Positions 42,627-52,701 of a stretch of 64,000 nt of DNA are shown in pieces. This DNA is from Ascidiimonas meishanensis. Its GTDB lineage: Bacteria; Bacteroidota; Bacteroidia; Flavobacteriales; Flavobacteriaceae. Positions within the stretch are counted from its first letter, which is position 1. Every line of letters begins with the position of its first letter. The notes under the pieces are model-generated. The model made no database searches. It saw nothing but the letters and a program-made list of their open reading frames with translations, and was not told where the DNA came from. Both the position numbers and the translations under genes were made by a program. The DNA is taken from NCBI RefSeq assembly GCF_037782385.1, contig NZ_JBBEXD010000003.1, forward strand, positions 310,001 through 374,000. The letters run 5' to 3'.

Positions 42627-45600
42627 ATGAATAAAAATTATATCTTTTTCACTGTATTGATCTTTTTAATTGGATCCTGTGCTACTTACAAACCGCAATT
42701 CCAAAATGAAAAAGTAGCTACTAATTATCCCATCAATAAAAAGATAGAGAAAACCTTTTACCTTATAGGGGATGCAGGGGGTGCAAAAAAGGAATCTTCA
42801 ACTCCAGCGCTTCTTGGTTTTACAAAGGTGCTTGATACTGCTTCTGGAAATAGTTATGCAATTTTTTTGGGTGATAATATTTATCCAAAAGGTATGCCTA
42901 ATGAAAAATCAACTCAGCGAAGCTTGGCAGCGCATAAATTAGATGTTCAAATAGCTACCTTAAAAAACTATCAAGGAGAAGTAGTCTTTATTCCGGGTAA
43001 TCATGATTGGTATGATGACGGTTTAAAAGGTCTCAAACGCCAATCAAAATATCTTGAAGAAAAATTAGACAGAAAAGATGTTTTACTACCAGAAAAAGGT
43101 TGTGGACTGACCGATATTGATGTTAGTGATCATATTCAACTGATTATTTTAGATTCTCAATGGTATTTGGAAAACTGGAATAATCACCCAGGGATTAATG
43201 ACAACTGTTCAGAAATTAAATCTAGAAAAAAATTATTTGAAGAAATTAAGGGCCTTATTAAAAAAAATCAGAATAAAACAATAGTTTTTGCTCTGCATCA
43301 TCCTTTAATGACACATGGCCCGCATGGTGGCGCATTTGCAGCGGAAAAACATCTGTTTCCATTTCAATCTAAAATTCCTCTTCCTGGTTTAGCTAGTGTT
43401 ATTACACATATTAGAAAATCTGGAGGTATTTCTATTCAGGATCGTATTAATGAGCGTTACAATGAATTGGCTAAGAATTTACTCACTTTGGCAAGAGATT
43501 CAGATCGTATTATTTTTACATCTGGGCATGAACATTCGCTTCAATACAACAAGCAAGGAAATACGCCACAAATTGTATCTGGCTCTGGATCTAAAAACTC
43601 GGCAACCAAACTTACAGGAGATGCTGTTTTTACTTATGGAGGACAGGGTTTTGCGGTATTAGATGTGTTTACGGACGGTTCATCCTGGGTTAGGTATTAT
43701 GCTTCGGATGCAACGGGTAATAATACGTTACTTTTTGAAACGGAAATACATAAAGCCTTAGAAAAGAAGACTCCAAATAACCTCCCAACTGCTTTTCCTA
43801 CCACAGTAAAAGCTTCCATTTATGAGAACGAACGAACATATAAAAGCAATTCGTATAAGCGTTTTTGGGGAGACCATTATCGGGATTTATATGGATTAGA
43901 AGTAACTGCGCCTGTGGCATTGTTAGACACACTCTATGGAGGGCTTACACCCATAAGAAAAGGTGGAGGCAATCAAACAAAAAGCCTGCGCTTGGTGGAT
44001 AAAGAAGGTAGAGAATTTAATATGCGAGCCTTGAAAAAGAGCGCGTTACAATTTTTACAATCTAAAGGGCTAGGCGTTGCTAGTGAAAATGATTTTGACA
44101 ATACCTTACCAGAAGATTTGTTACTCGATTTTTATACGGCAGCACATCCGTATGCCCCATTTGCTATTGCTGATATGGCAGATGCTATAGGTGTTTATCA
44201 CACCAATCCAAAACTTTACTATGTTCCAAAGCAACAAGCACTGGGAGCATATAATTCAAATTATGGGGATGAGCTGTATATGATAGAGGAGCGGCCTATG
44301 GAAGCGTTTGAAAATCTAGACAGTTTTGGTGCTCCAAAAGATTTAGAGAGTATGGACGATTTGTATAAGAAGCTTCGTAAAGATGAAAAGTATACAGTAG
44401 ATGAACGCTCTTATATAAGAGCACGCCTTTTTGATATGTTACTTGGTGACTGGGATAGGCATGCAGATCAATGGCGCTGGTCTGAATTTGAAGATAAAAA
44501 TGGAAATAGAATTTTTAAACCTATTCCTCGTGATCGTGATCAGGTATTTTCAAAATTTGACGGTTTCTTTTTAAATACGATAAGAAGCTTTATGTCATCA
44601 GCCAACTTAATTCAGGTTTATGATGGACAACTAAATAAATTACAGTGGTTTAATTTTGAACCCCTCCCACTAGATCGCACCTTACTTGAAAATATGGGAA
44701 AAGAAGATTGGATTGCAGAAGCAAAACATATCCAATCTCAATTAACGGATGCCATCATAGAAGAAGCTTTTATGAAAATGCCCAAAGAGGTGCAGGATGA
44801 AACTATGCAAGATATTATTGTTAAGTTGAAGCAGAGACGCGGTAATCTTGAAGATATCGCCACAAGGTATCATAAAGTATTACATGGTTTGTCTGTGCTT
44901 ACAGGGACAGATAAGGATGATTATATTCTAGTAGAACGCATTGGGAAAGGACTTACCCGTGTTAGAATGTACAGAATAAAAGATGGAAAGAAGGCAGACC
45001 TTATGATTGATAAAACCTTTGATAAGAAAGAGTCCGGTGAAATTTGGATTTACGGACTTGATGATGATGATATTTTTGAAGTCACCGGAAAAGCACAAGA
45101 TCCAATTTTAATACGATTAATAGGAGGTCAAAATAATGATATCTATAAAATTAAAAGTGGACGTAAAATACATGTGTACGATTATAAGACAAAGAAAAAT
45201 ACGGTAGAAGAAAAAGGAGGGGCTGATTTTCACTTTACAGATCTCTATGCAGTAAATGTATTTGATTACAAGAAAGACAAATACAAAGCATCTACTATTT
45301 TACCTGGAATTGGTTTTAATCCAGATGATGGTATAAAAATCGGTATGCAGTATACAGCCACAAAATATGGCTTTGAAAGAAATCCGTTCTCCAACAAACA
45401 CTCATTTGCCGCTAATTATTACTTTGCTACTAGTGGTTTTGAGTTTTTGTATAATGGAGAATCAGCTAATATTTTCAATGCTATAAATCTAACCTTTGGT
45501 GCCAAATTCACTAGTGAGAATTTTGCCCGAAACTTCTTCGGTTTCGGGAGTGATTCGCCAAATTTTGATGATGATTTAGAATTTGATTTTAATCGGGTAA

Positions 45601-46325
45601 AACTTAGTGAATGGATGGGCTATGTAGGGTTTATTCGCAGGTCTAATTACGGGAGTGATTTTACAGGCACTTTTAAATTTCAAGGGATTCAAGTAGATAA
45701 TACATCAGATAGATTTATCAATGCGTTTTCTGGGATTGATGGATTTTTTGATAGGAAGTTCTTTGGAACAGCAGCTTTAGGCTATACCTTTGAAAGTTAT
45801 GATGTAAAAATAAACCCCAGTAGAGGGTTGAAATTTGATCTTGAAACAGGGTATACATTGAATATAGAAGATACAGATCGTGGCTTTGCTTTCTTAAAAT
45901 CAGGAATAACTTTCTTCAACAGGATTACCTCAGATGAAAAGCTGGTACTTAAAACATCAGCAAGCACTCAAATTAACTTTAATGATGATATTGAATTTTA
46001 TCAGGCGGCTAATTTGGGCGGGAACACAGGATTAAGAGGTTTTAGAAATGAGCGTTTCTCTGGTTCAAGTAGTTTGGTGTTTAATGGAGATTTAAGATAT
46101 CGCTTTGAAAAGTTTAAAACGACTATTCTACCCTTGCAATTTAGTGTGTATGGAGGATATGATTATGGCAGGGTATGGGCAGAAAATGATCCTAATAATG
46201 CTTGGCAACAATCTTTTGGAGGGGGTGTGATCATTAATTCATCAAATGTAATTAACGGAGATTTTGCACTTTTCTCTTCAGATGATGGCTTGCGTTTTAC
46301 ACTAGGTTTTGGTCTTGCATTTTAA
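42627..46325 (+). CDS. lipoprotein: phosphoesterase + possible kinase-like module + outer-membrane barrel
   Basis: 1232 aa. Lipobox IGSC at the N terminus. Residues ~45-350 are a calcineurin-like phosphoesterase (LIGDAGG, LGDNIYP, GNHDWYDD, LHHPLMTHG, SGHEHSLQY). Residues ~560-700 contain GDWDRHADQWRW (Asp608, Asp610, His612) and PIPRDRDQVF (Asp636, Asp638), which resemble the catalytic and metal loops of Fam20C/CotH/HipA-type atypical kinases; this is only a motif reading. From ~880 to the end is a surface-antigen/Omp85-like beta-barrel with a terminal aromatic F. So the protein is predicted to sit in the outer membrane. It overlaps the convergent gene by 4 bp. Confidence 0.75.
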   Translation: MNKNYIFFTVLIFLIGSCATYKPQFQNEKVATNYPINKKIEKTFYLIGDAGGAKKESSTPALLGFTKVLDTASGNSYAIFLGDNIYPKGMPNEKSTQRSLAAHKLDVQIATLKNYQGEVVFIPGNHDWYDDGLKGLKRQSKYLEEKLDRKDVLLPEKGCGLTDIDVSDHIQLIILDSQWYLENWNNHPGINDNCSEIKSRKKLFEEIKGLIKKNQNKTIVFALHHPLMTHGPHGGAFAAEKHLFPFQSKIPLPGLASVITHIRKSGGISIQDRINERYNELAKNLLTLARDSDRIIFTSGHEHSLQYNKQGNTPQIVSGSGSKNSATKLTGDAVFTYGGQGFAVLDVFTDGSSWVRYYASDATGNNTLLFETEIHKALEKKTPNNLPTAFPTTVKASIYENERTYKSNSYKRFWGDHYRDLYGLEVTAPVALLDTLYGGLTPIRKGGGNQTKSLRLVDKEGREFNMRALKKSALQFLQSKGLGVASENDFDNTLPEDLLLDFYTAAHPYAPFAIADMADAIGVYHTNPKLYYVPKQQALGAYNSNYGDELYMIEERPMEAFENLDSFGAPKDLESMDDLYKKLRKDEKYTVDERSYIRARLFDMLLGDWDRHADQWRWSEFEDKNGNRIFKPIPRDRDQVFSKFDGFFLNTIRSFMSSANLIQVYDGQLNKLQWFNFEPLPLDRTLLENMGKEDWIAEAKHIQSQLTDAIIEEAFMKMPKEVQDETMQDIIVKLKQRRGNLEDIATRYHKVLHGLSVLTGTDKDDYILVERIGKGLTRVRMYRIKDGKKADLMIDKTFDKKESGEIWIYGLDDDDIFEVTGKAQDPILIRLIGGQNNDIYKIKSGRKIHVYDYKTKKNTVEEKGGADFHFTDLYAVNVFDYKKDKYKASTILPGIGFNPDDGIKIGMQYTATKYGFERNPFSNKHSFAANYYFATSGFEFLYNGESANIFNAINLTFGAKFTSENFARNFFGFGSDSPNFDDDLEFDFNRVKLSEWMGYVGFIRRSNYGSDFTGTFKFQGIQVDNTSDRFINAFSGIDGFFDRKFFGTAALGYTFESYDVKINPSRGLKFDLETGYTLNIEDTDRGFAFLKSGITFFNRITSDEKLVLKTSASTQINFNDDIEFYQAANLGGNTGLRGFRNERFSGSSSLVFNGDLRYRFEKFKTTILPLQFSVYGGYDYGRVWAENDPNNAWQQSFGGGVIINSSNVINGDFALFSSDDGLRFTLGFGLAF

Positions 46326-47182
46326 TAATTACTAAGATCCAGACCGTATAAATTATTACCCTTGTATCCTGATTTTTCATCAGTAATGTATAAGAATTGG
46401 TTATTTTTAAAACAAATAGATTCTTTTTGCGAATAATGATCCAAAGGAATCTCCATTACGGTCCCACTAAAAAAATCATCTGCTTTAAAATTTTGTAAAA
46501 GCCATATGCGGTCATGTGCAAGTAAAACCACCTTTTTTTTATCAGGTGAAATATCAGCAGAGGTAACCATACAACTGTGTCTTTCTGAACAAAGAGAGGT
46601 CTCGCCTAATAGAGTCGCTTTATAAGTTCCTTTAACTGCCGGAATTCGATATAATAGAGTATTCCCATTAAAAGGCTTACTTCTATTTTTTGTAAAAATG
46701 TACAAATAATCATTTAAATAAAGGAAAGCTTCTGCATCATATAGCTTTCTACTATCCTTAGGCGGAAAGTCTTTTTGTTCTGGATATGTAAACCTAATCT
46801 CTTCAGATGGAAGCTCTTCTTTTTTGATACCTGAGGGGTTTGGAATGCGATAAATAACGAGATCTTTTCTCTCATTATCATTGTTGCCAAAATCACCAAT
46901 AAAAAGATTTCCAGCATCATCAGAAGCTAAATCTTCCCAATCTTGGTTTTTTGCGCCTTTAATATTAATGTCTCTAACAATTTCTCCCTTCTTATTTATT
47001 CCATAAACATGATCTTTGTTACCGCTATCTTCCACTAGCCAGAAAAGATTATTATCTGGAATAATTTCTAATCCGGAATTTTCCTTAAGTTTCTTTGGCA
47101 ATTCAGTAACAAATTCCAATTGTCCGTAATTATAACAACTGGTAAAAAGAATCATTACAAATGGAAGAGAAAGCTTTTTCAT
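46322..47182 (-). CDS. periplasmic/surface beta-propeller-like lipoprotein
   Basis: 286 aa. Lipobox LFTSC at about residue 16. The body shows repeating strands with acidic loops (LVEDSGNKDHVYGINKKGEIVRDINIKGAKNQDWEDLASDDAGNLFIGDFGNND), a pattern typical of beta-propeller or phytase-like esterase domains. I cannot name an activity. It is the last gene of the VCBS/haloperoxidase operon (2 bp after the 47185 gene). Its 3' end overlaps the convergent 1232-aa gene by 4 bp. Confidence 0.7.
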   Translation of the reverse strand: MKKLSLPFVMILFTSCYNYGQLEFVTELPKKLKENSGLEIIPDNNLFWLVEDSGNKDHVYGINKKGEIVRDINIKGAKNQDWEDLASDDAGNLFIGDFGNNDNERKDLVIYRIPNPSGIKKEELPSEEIRFTYPEQKDFPPKDSRKLYDAEAFLYLNDYLYIFTKNRSKPFNGNTLLYRIPAVKGTYKATLLGETSLCSERHSCMVTSADISPDKKKVVLLAHDRIWLLQNFKADDFFSGTVMEIPLDHYSQKESICFKNNQFLYITDEKSGYKGNNLYGLDLSNY

Positions 47183-47184
47183 CT

Positions 47185-48075
47185 TTACTTATTTAGGGGC
47201 ATAAAAATTTCACTCTTCCAATTTTTATCATCCCCGCCTGCATTTGGGTTATTGAAAAAAACTTCTCTAGGTTGTAATTTAATGCCTATTTCATTTCTTG
47301 TCGCATAGTCATAAAGAGCATACCAAGCTCTGTCTGAAGACTTATAGTTACCATAAAAAACAGCTTTGATTGCCTTCTGAGCTGGAATTGTTTTAAAAAA
47401 TACTAAAGGGTTTTTAGGTAAGGAATCTCTTTTTTCTGTTGGAAAACAAAAATCAAATTCAATTCCTTTTTTGTCTACTATCCATTTATTGATTTTTAAA
47501 AACGGATTTCCCGTAACTTTCATTCCGTTTTCACTTAGTAGATTATCAACTACAAAGTTATTAGACATCATGCTATAGGCTTTTCCTTTTTGTGAGCTTT
47601 TTAAGGAAGTACATGCGCAAAAAACCTCTTCTATGGTTGCTTCTCCTACTATTTCTACACGAAAATCAGTAAGTTTTTGATCAAACGATAATTTGAATGG
47701 GATAAGCATACCCCGTGCAATTTTTTCAATCGCACTCTTTGAAAATGGAACAGAAATTCGGTTTGACAGCGAATGAACCGGATCTGTTAAGTCTACAGTA
47801 ATTTTAGAGACAGAATCATTTAAGGCCTTTATATGCCAGTTTAATTGAATCGTAGAATCTTTTAATTTGAGAGTTTGTGAGACAGATTCAAACCCTACAG
47901 AATTGTTAGTTTTTAGGTTAATATTCAACATAGCAAAATCTAATATTTCTTCATGGGCTGTGCCAGGAGATGTTTTGATATTAAAAGCTACGCGATAATC
48001 ATACGGTTTTACAAATAAGTACCAAGCTACTGCCGCAATAGCAGCGATAATAAAAAGAATAATTATTTTTTTCAT
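47185..48075 (-). CDS. membrane-anchored SRPBCC/GyrI-like protein
   Basis: 296 aa. A single N-terminal membrane helix (IIILFIIAAIAAVAWYLFV). Residues ~30-150 look like an SRPBCC/polyketide-cyclase fold (a lipid- or ligand-binding cup); residues ~155-296 contain AYSMMSN, the AWYALYDYATRNEIGI helix and a terminal IFMPL, as in GyrI-like domains. Ligand unknown. It sits 6 bp after the haloperoxidase gene and 2 bp before the propeller-like gene, so it belongs to the same operon. Confidence 0.7.
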   Translation of the reverse strand: MKKIIILFIIAAIAAVAWYLFVKPYDYRVAFNIKTSPGTAHEEILDFAMLNINLKTNNSVGFESVSQTLKLKDSTIQLNWHIKALNDSVSKITVDLTDPVHSLSNRISVPFSKSAIEKIARGMLIPFKLSFDQKLTDFRVEIVGEATIEEVFCACTSLKSSQKGKAYSMMSNNFVVDNLLSENGMKVTGNPFLKINKWIVDKKGIEFDFCFPTEKRDSLPKNPLVFFKTIPAQKAIKAVFYGNYKSSDRAWYALYDYATRNEIGIKLQPREVFFNNPNAGGDDKNWKSEIFMPLNK

Positions 48076-48081
48076 AAATGA

Positions 48082-49434
48082 TTAATTTGAAGCTAATTTT
48101 TTAGAAGTTCTAGTTGTTAATTTCTGATTAATAAAATTACCAAGATCACGACCTTGCTTTACACCAACCTCTACAGCAGCACGATAATGGATACCACCAT
48201 ACATTCTACTAATAGCGGCTTCATCTGCTGCTTGCCTAAAGGAAGTGAAATTACGAATTCCTAAACCATATCTTTCTTCGGTATCATCATCAAATGCAAA
48301 ATTATCTCCAAAAATTTGAGTTAATGTTTCAGAGGCTGCTCCAGAAACTACAGAATGGCCGCTGGTATATTCTGGGAATGGAGGTGTTTGTAAAATTGGT
48401 TTCCATTCTTCGTCAATATGCTCATTTATCAATGTTTCAGGACGTATAAGATTACTTCTATACTTTTCATCCCAACAACTTATAAAAGCATCTGCAATAG
48501 CAATAGATGTCTTAGTATATGCATGAATGGTTTGGGCAACTTCTGTATTTGTTTTTTTACAGGCAATTTTACAAATTCCAATCCAATGAGCCCCAGGAGT
48601 AATCTTCTTAGTAGCAAACATTAAGTGTCCGCGAGTTACAGAAACATAAGGATTACAGTCCCAAAACTGTGCGATGGCAATTTCTTCTGAGTCGTCACCG
48701 CTAGACGTAATTTGATTACTAATATCATAGACCTCTTTTAATTCTCTGTAAAAATCACTGTCAGGCTCCATGGAAAAAGGTGGTGGAGGTACTGGTTTGA
48801 ATTGTGAGGCGGAATCAATAACAAAGGTTCTTATCTTATTCCAATGTGGCTCAATACCGTCCATATAAGAAGGTGGGGTAGGTTGCCACCTTGATGGTTC
48901 ATCTATATCTACAGTAAACTTAGGCATTGTTCGTGTTTGTTTGTAATTATCACCATCATACCAATCCTTAATTGCTGTAGCAACCTTTAAACCATAGGTT
49001 TTGGACGCTTCAAATTCCTTTGCATTTTGTTCTTGCCATATAGAATAAAGACTATCACTATAGTTTTGCATCTCATCTTCAGAAAAAATAAGACTTTTGC
49101 TTACATCCATGTGAGCAATAAGTGCTGCAAGCTTATAATTTACATTGGGAGCTGCACTATCTGCTACTAATTTTAAGCCATGAATCTGTCCTGCAAGAGA
49201 TTGATACTGATCATTTTCTGCCGCCATGATCTCATAAGCCGCGATATTTGGATATGCATAGATACGACTAGCTACCGGAGGAGAAAAAATATCATGTACC
49301 ATGATATCTGTTACCTTGTCTATAGCATTATGAAAATCTTGAGACGTAATTATAATAGGCTCTTTTTTCGTGCATGAGATGAGTAGTAGTAATACAATGC
49401 TACTTTGTAATCCTATTTTGATTATCTTCTTCAT
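48082..49434 (-). CDS. vanadium haloperoxidase/PAP2-type lipoprotein
   Basis: 450 aa. Lipoprotein signal with lipobox LLISCTKKEP. Vanadate/phosphate-binding residues are all present: K-x6-RP (KYRSNLIRP), TSGH in PEYTSGHSV and SR-x5-H (SRMYGGIH). Such enzymes either halogenate substrates with H2O2 and halide, when vanadate is bound, or act as acid phosphatases; the sequence alone cannot distinguish them. Located 6 bp after the third VCBS gene and 6 bp before the SRPBCC-like gene. Together with the VCBS lipoproteins it suggests an outer-membrane halogenation or dephosphorylation step. Confidence 0.88.
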   Translation of the reverse strand: MKKIIKIGLQSSIVLLLLISCTKKEPIIITSQDFHNAIDKVTDIMVHDIFSPPVASRIYAYPNIAAYEIMAAENDQYQSLAGQIHGLKLVADSAAPNVNYKLAALIAHMDVSKSLIFSEDEMQNYSDSLYSIWQEQNAKEFEASKTYGLKVATAIKDWYDGDNYKQTRTMPKFTVDIDEPSRWQPTPPSYMDGIEPHWNKIRTFVIDSASQFKPVPPPPFSMEPDSDFYRELKEVYDISNQITSSGDDSEEIAIAQFWDCNPYVSVTRGHLMFATKKITPGAHWIGICKIACKKTNTEVAQTIHAYTKTSIAIADAFISCWDEKYRSNLIRPETLINEHIDEEWKPILQTPPFPEYTSGHSVVSGAASETLTQIFGDNFAFDDDTEERYGLGIRNFTSFRQAADEAAISRMYGGIHYRAAVEVGVKQGRDLGNFINQKLTTRTSKKLASN

Positions 49435-49440
49435 GATTAA

Positions 49441-52400
49441 TTAATTCTTAAGTTTATTTAATTGGTATACCTCGCTGGCATCATTATTCACTGTTACCAG
49501 TAAATAGAGCTGTTTTTTATAGTGTAGAAGGTGTAACTTTCTAACCGCCTTATTTTGAAGATCAAGTCCTAGAAGATCACTGGAAATAATATGGTCTTCA
49601 TTTTTAATGATAGCTCCTGGAAAACTATCAAACTTACCATGAAATGGTTTTACGCCAAAATAGTTGCCAGCGGCTAATATTTCTTCTTTACCGTCTTTAT
49701 CAAAATCAAATTTCAGAAAAGTGGTAATAGGTGCAATTTGCATAGTATTATCAAATGGAACAAAGGTATATCTTCCGTTCTCGTTTTTAAGATATCCACT
49801 TTTAAGTGTATGAACCTCTAACAAGGTTCCTTTTTCAAGCGTATTTTGATCAAGAATTTCCCGCATAGGTTTTCCTGCAAATTCTTTATAACTATTAAAC
49901 TTCTTGCGCATAAGACTAGACATCTGTTCTGAGAGTTCATCAAGTCCTGCCAAGGGATAATAATTGTTGTTTTTATAAATGGAGACAATAGTTTCTGTTT
50001 TTTCATTATCATCAAAATCTCCATAATACATTTGCATAGGATGCTTTTCTGAAGCTTTAAATTTGGTATTTGTACCCCAGTTACCTAATACATAATCTGT
50101 ATCCCCATCACCGTCTATATCAAATGGGATAATTGCTTGCCAAAGTCCATTTAAGTTATCAAAACCAACCGACGTCTTTTTGAGCTCACCATTTTCATTT
50201 TTAAAGAACGTGGGTTGCATCCATTCTCCTATGAGTATGAGATCTTTAATACCATCACCGGTAAAGTCATTCCAAATAGCATCTGTTACCATGCCTGTAT
50301 TTTGTAATTCTACATTTTCTATTAAAGTAAAGTCACCATTTTGATTGTTTAGCAAATAGGAAGAAGGGATATTACCAAAATCATTAGAAACCGCTTGATT
50401 TCCAACAAAGATATCCAGATCTCCATCATGGTCATAATCATATGGTTTTACAACAGCGGCATTTTCAAAATAATCAGGCAACGCAGATTTTACAAAACCA
50501 GAGTCTTTTTGAAAGTAAACGGCATCTAGTAAGGGTTTCATTTTTGCATAGAAATCACCACCACCAGTGCCTACAAATAGATCATTTTTTCCATCTTTAT
50601 TGAGATCCGCAATAAGTGCGGCGGTTTCTTCCACTATAGAGTCATTTATAATTTGAGGATAGCGTTTTTTTACAAATCCAGAATCGGTTTGTATGAATGT
50701 GACCGATGTTTTGTATTTGGAGCCACCAAAGAAAAGATCTTCCTTGCCATCATTATTGAGGTCTCCAACGGCGGATGCTGGACCGCGATCTGAAATTTGA
50801 TAAGGGATTAGTTTTTGTCTGTTAAAATCTAAATAATTATCCTCTTGATGTACATAATTAATTCCTAGACTATCATTAACTTTAGTAAACCAAGGTGTCT
50901 TTATTGGTTTTAAATATTTAAAATCAAAAGAACTTGTGTTTTGTGGTGTTATGGTTAAGAATTGATTTGTGTTAACTTCTTTTAAAAGTTGAGAAGAATT
51001 ATCGGGCCATACTACTCTCAGAGAGTCAATTTTATTTGTATTGCCATATCCAAAATGGATAATTGGTTCTGATGAGGCTTGAAATCCCCTTACAGGATAT
51101 AACTCTTTGTATTGTAATTGTCCTTGATGCCAAGAAAATACTTTGGCACCAATTCCTAATGTGTTGGGAGTTTTATACTTAAAACGAATTTTAAGATAAT
51201 TATTCTTTTCATTTGTGGTATTAATATAGAGGGTAGCCTTACGATTAATGTTATTGGTTATAAGATCCAGATCACCATCATTGTCTAAATCTGCATATGC
51301 GGTAGCACCAGATATCAATGTGTCTTTTGAAATCCATTCTTTTGATTTGTTTTGGAATGCAAGTTGAGCGCTTCCCTTAAAAATATAATTATGAACAGCA
51401 CCAGAAGGCATCATCTCAAGTGCTTTTTGATCTACTAATTTGGTATTATTAATTTTTTTCTGAATTTGTTGATTGGAAACAAATTTAATGTAGTCCAAAT
51501 CATTAGGTCTTTTAGGAATACCATTGGAGACAAATAAATCTTGGTATCCATCTTGATTATAATCACCAAAAAGAGCACTCCAACTCCAGTCTGTAGCTTC
51601 AATACCGCTTAACAAAGCAGTTTCCTGAAATTTATCTCCTCTTCGATTTATATGAAGCATATTTCTGGAATACTGATTATGATAACCATAATTTTTGGTA
51701 CGCAGCTTGAAAATTTGTGGATTATCATCCCCTTCCGATGATTTTAAGACTGTTTCATCTTCTGCCAACATATCTAATGAAATCAAATCTGGCCATCCGT
51801 CTGCGTTAATATCTGCTACATCACTACCCATAGAGAAACGACTTATATGTCCAAAAGCCTCTTTAACGCTTTCAGTGAAAGTACCATTGCCATTATTGAG
51901 GTAATAGTAATCGTCTTCATGAAAATCATTGCCAACATAGATATCTGGAAATCCATCCTGATTAAAGTCAGAAATAGCTATTCCAAGACCATAACCGTTG
52001 ACCCCCCCATAAATACCTGCCTCTTCACTCACATCTGTAAACGTGTCGCCATCATTACGCAAGAGTTTATCTCCGGTTTCATAAATACGTTTTTCACGTA
52101 GGCTTGCTCTACCAAAAGATTCCTGAGTATGTACAGCGTGATTTAGTAAATAGATATCTAGGTCTCCGTCTTTATCATAATCTAAAAATGCAGCGGAAGA
52201 ACTATAGGAGTCAAAATCAAGTCCATATTTGGCAGCGTTTTCTAGAAAAGTACCGTCTCCGTTATTGATGTATAGTTCATTAAAGCCGTTAAAGCCGTTA
52301 ATGCCAACTACTGCACATACATAAATATCCAGTAAACCATCACCGTTTACATCACCCATTACTGCCCCTGTATTCCAGGTACTATTGCCTGCAACACCGG

Positions 52401-52701
52401 CTTTTTCTGTGATATCCTGAAAAATGAGGTTGCCTTTGTTTAGATAAAGTTTATTTTTAACTTGATTACCTGAAAAGAAAATATCGGGTAGCCCATCTGC
52501 ATTAATGTCTCCAACAGCTACACCACCACCGTTATAAAAGTACAGATAATCTAAAATATTGAGATCATCAGTTTCTGTGATCGTGTTAGTAAATTCAATA
52601 CCGGTTTTTTCAGACGCAGGATTTTTGAAGAGCTCTCCTTCTTTATCAGTACATGAAATTACCAGTAATGTTATGATTAGATAAAAGACCTTATTCTTCA
52701 T
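49441..52701 (-). CDS. FG-GAP/VCBS + ASPIC/UnbV lipoprotein, copy 3
   Basis: 1086 aa. Lipobox VISCTDKEG at ~residue 17. Many FG-GAP/VCBS repeats with calcium-binding DxNxDGxxD loops (DINADGLPDIF, DVNGDGLLDIY, DYDKDGDLDIY, DYDHDGDLDIF, DIDGDGDTDYV) indicate a beta-propeller. An ASPIC/UnbV domain is inserted midway: LGIGAKVFSWHQGQLQYKELYPVRGFQASSEP, then VVWPDNSSQ. Third in a row of three paralogs; it overlaps the preceding copy by 11 bp. Likely surface protein with carbohydrate or glycoprotein ligands. The preferred start is MKNKVFY at 52701; an ATG at 52743 also exists but lies inside the previous copy. Confidence 0.9.
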   Translation of the reverse strand: MKNKVFYLIITLLVISCTDKEGELFKNPASEKTGIEFTNTITETDDLNILDYLYFYNGGGVAVGDINADGLPDIFFSGNQVKNKLYLNKGNLIFQDITEKAGVAGNSTWNTGAVMGDVNGDGLLDIYVCAVVGINGFNGFNELYINNGDGTFLENAAKYGLDFDSYSSSAAFLDYDKDGDLDIYLLNHAVHTQESFGRASLREKRIYETGDKLLRNDGDTFTDVSEEAGIYGGVNGYGLGIAISDFNQDGFPDIYVGNDFHEDDYYYLNNGNGTFTESVKEAFGHISRFSMGSDVADINADGWPDLISLDMLAEDETVLKSSEGDDNPQIFKLRTKNYGYHNQYSRNMLHINRRGDKFQETALLSGIEATDWSWSALFGDYNQDGYQDLFVSNGIPKRPNDLDYIKFVSNQQIQKKINNTKLVDQKALEMMPSGAVHNYIFKGSAQLAFQNKSKEWISKDTLISGATAYADLDNDGDLDLITNNINRKATLYINTTNEKNNYLKIRFKYKTPNTLGIGAKVFSWHQGQLQYKELYPVRGFQASSEPIIHFGYGNTNKIDSLRVVWPDNSSQLLKEVNTNQFLTITPQNTSSFDFKYLKPIKTPWFTKVNDSLGINYVHQEDNYLDFNRQKLIPYQISDRGPASAVGDLNNDGKEDLFFGGSKYKTSVTFIQTDSGFVKKRYPQIINDSIVEETAALIADLNKDGKNDLFVGTGGGDFYAKMKPLLDAVYFQKDSGFVKSALPDYFENAAVVKPYDYDHDGDLDIFVGNQAVSNDFGNIPSSYLLNNQNGDFTLIENVELQNTGMVTDAIWNDFTGDGIKDLILIGEWMQPTFFKNENGELKKTSVGFDNLNGLWQAIIPFDIDGDGDTDYVLGNWGTNTKFKASEKHPMQMYYGDFDDNEKTETIVSIYKNNNYYPLAGLDELSEQMSSLMRKKFNSYKEFAGKPMREILDQNTLEKGTLLEVHTLKSGYLKNENGRYTFVPFDNTMQIAPITTFLKFDFDKDGKEEILAAGNYFGVKPFHGKFDSFPGAIIKNEDHIISSDLLGLDLQNKAVRKLHLLHYKKQLYLLVTVNNDASEVYQLNKLKN

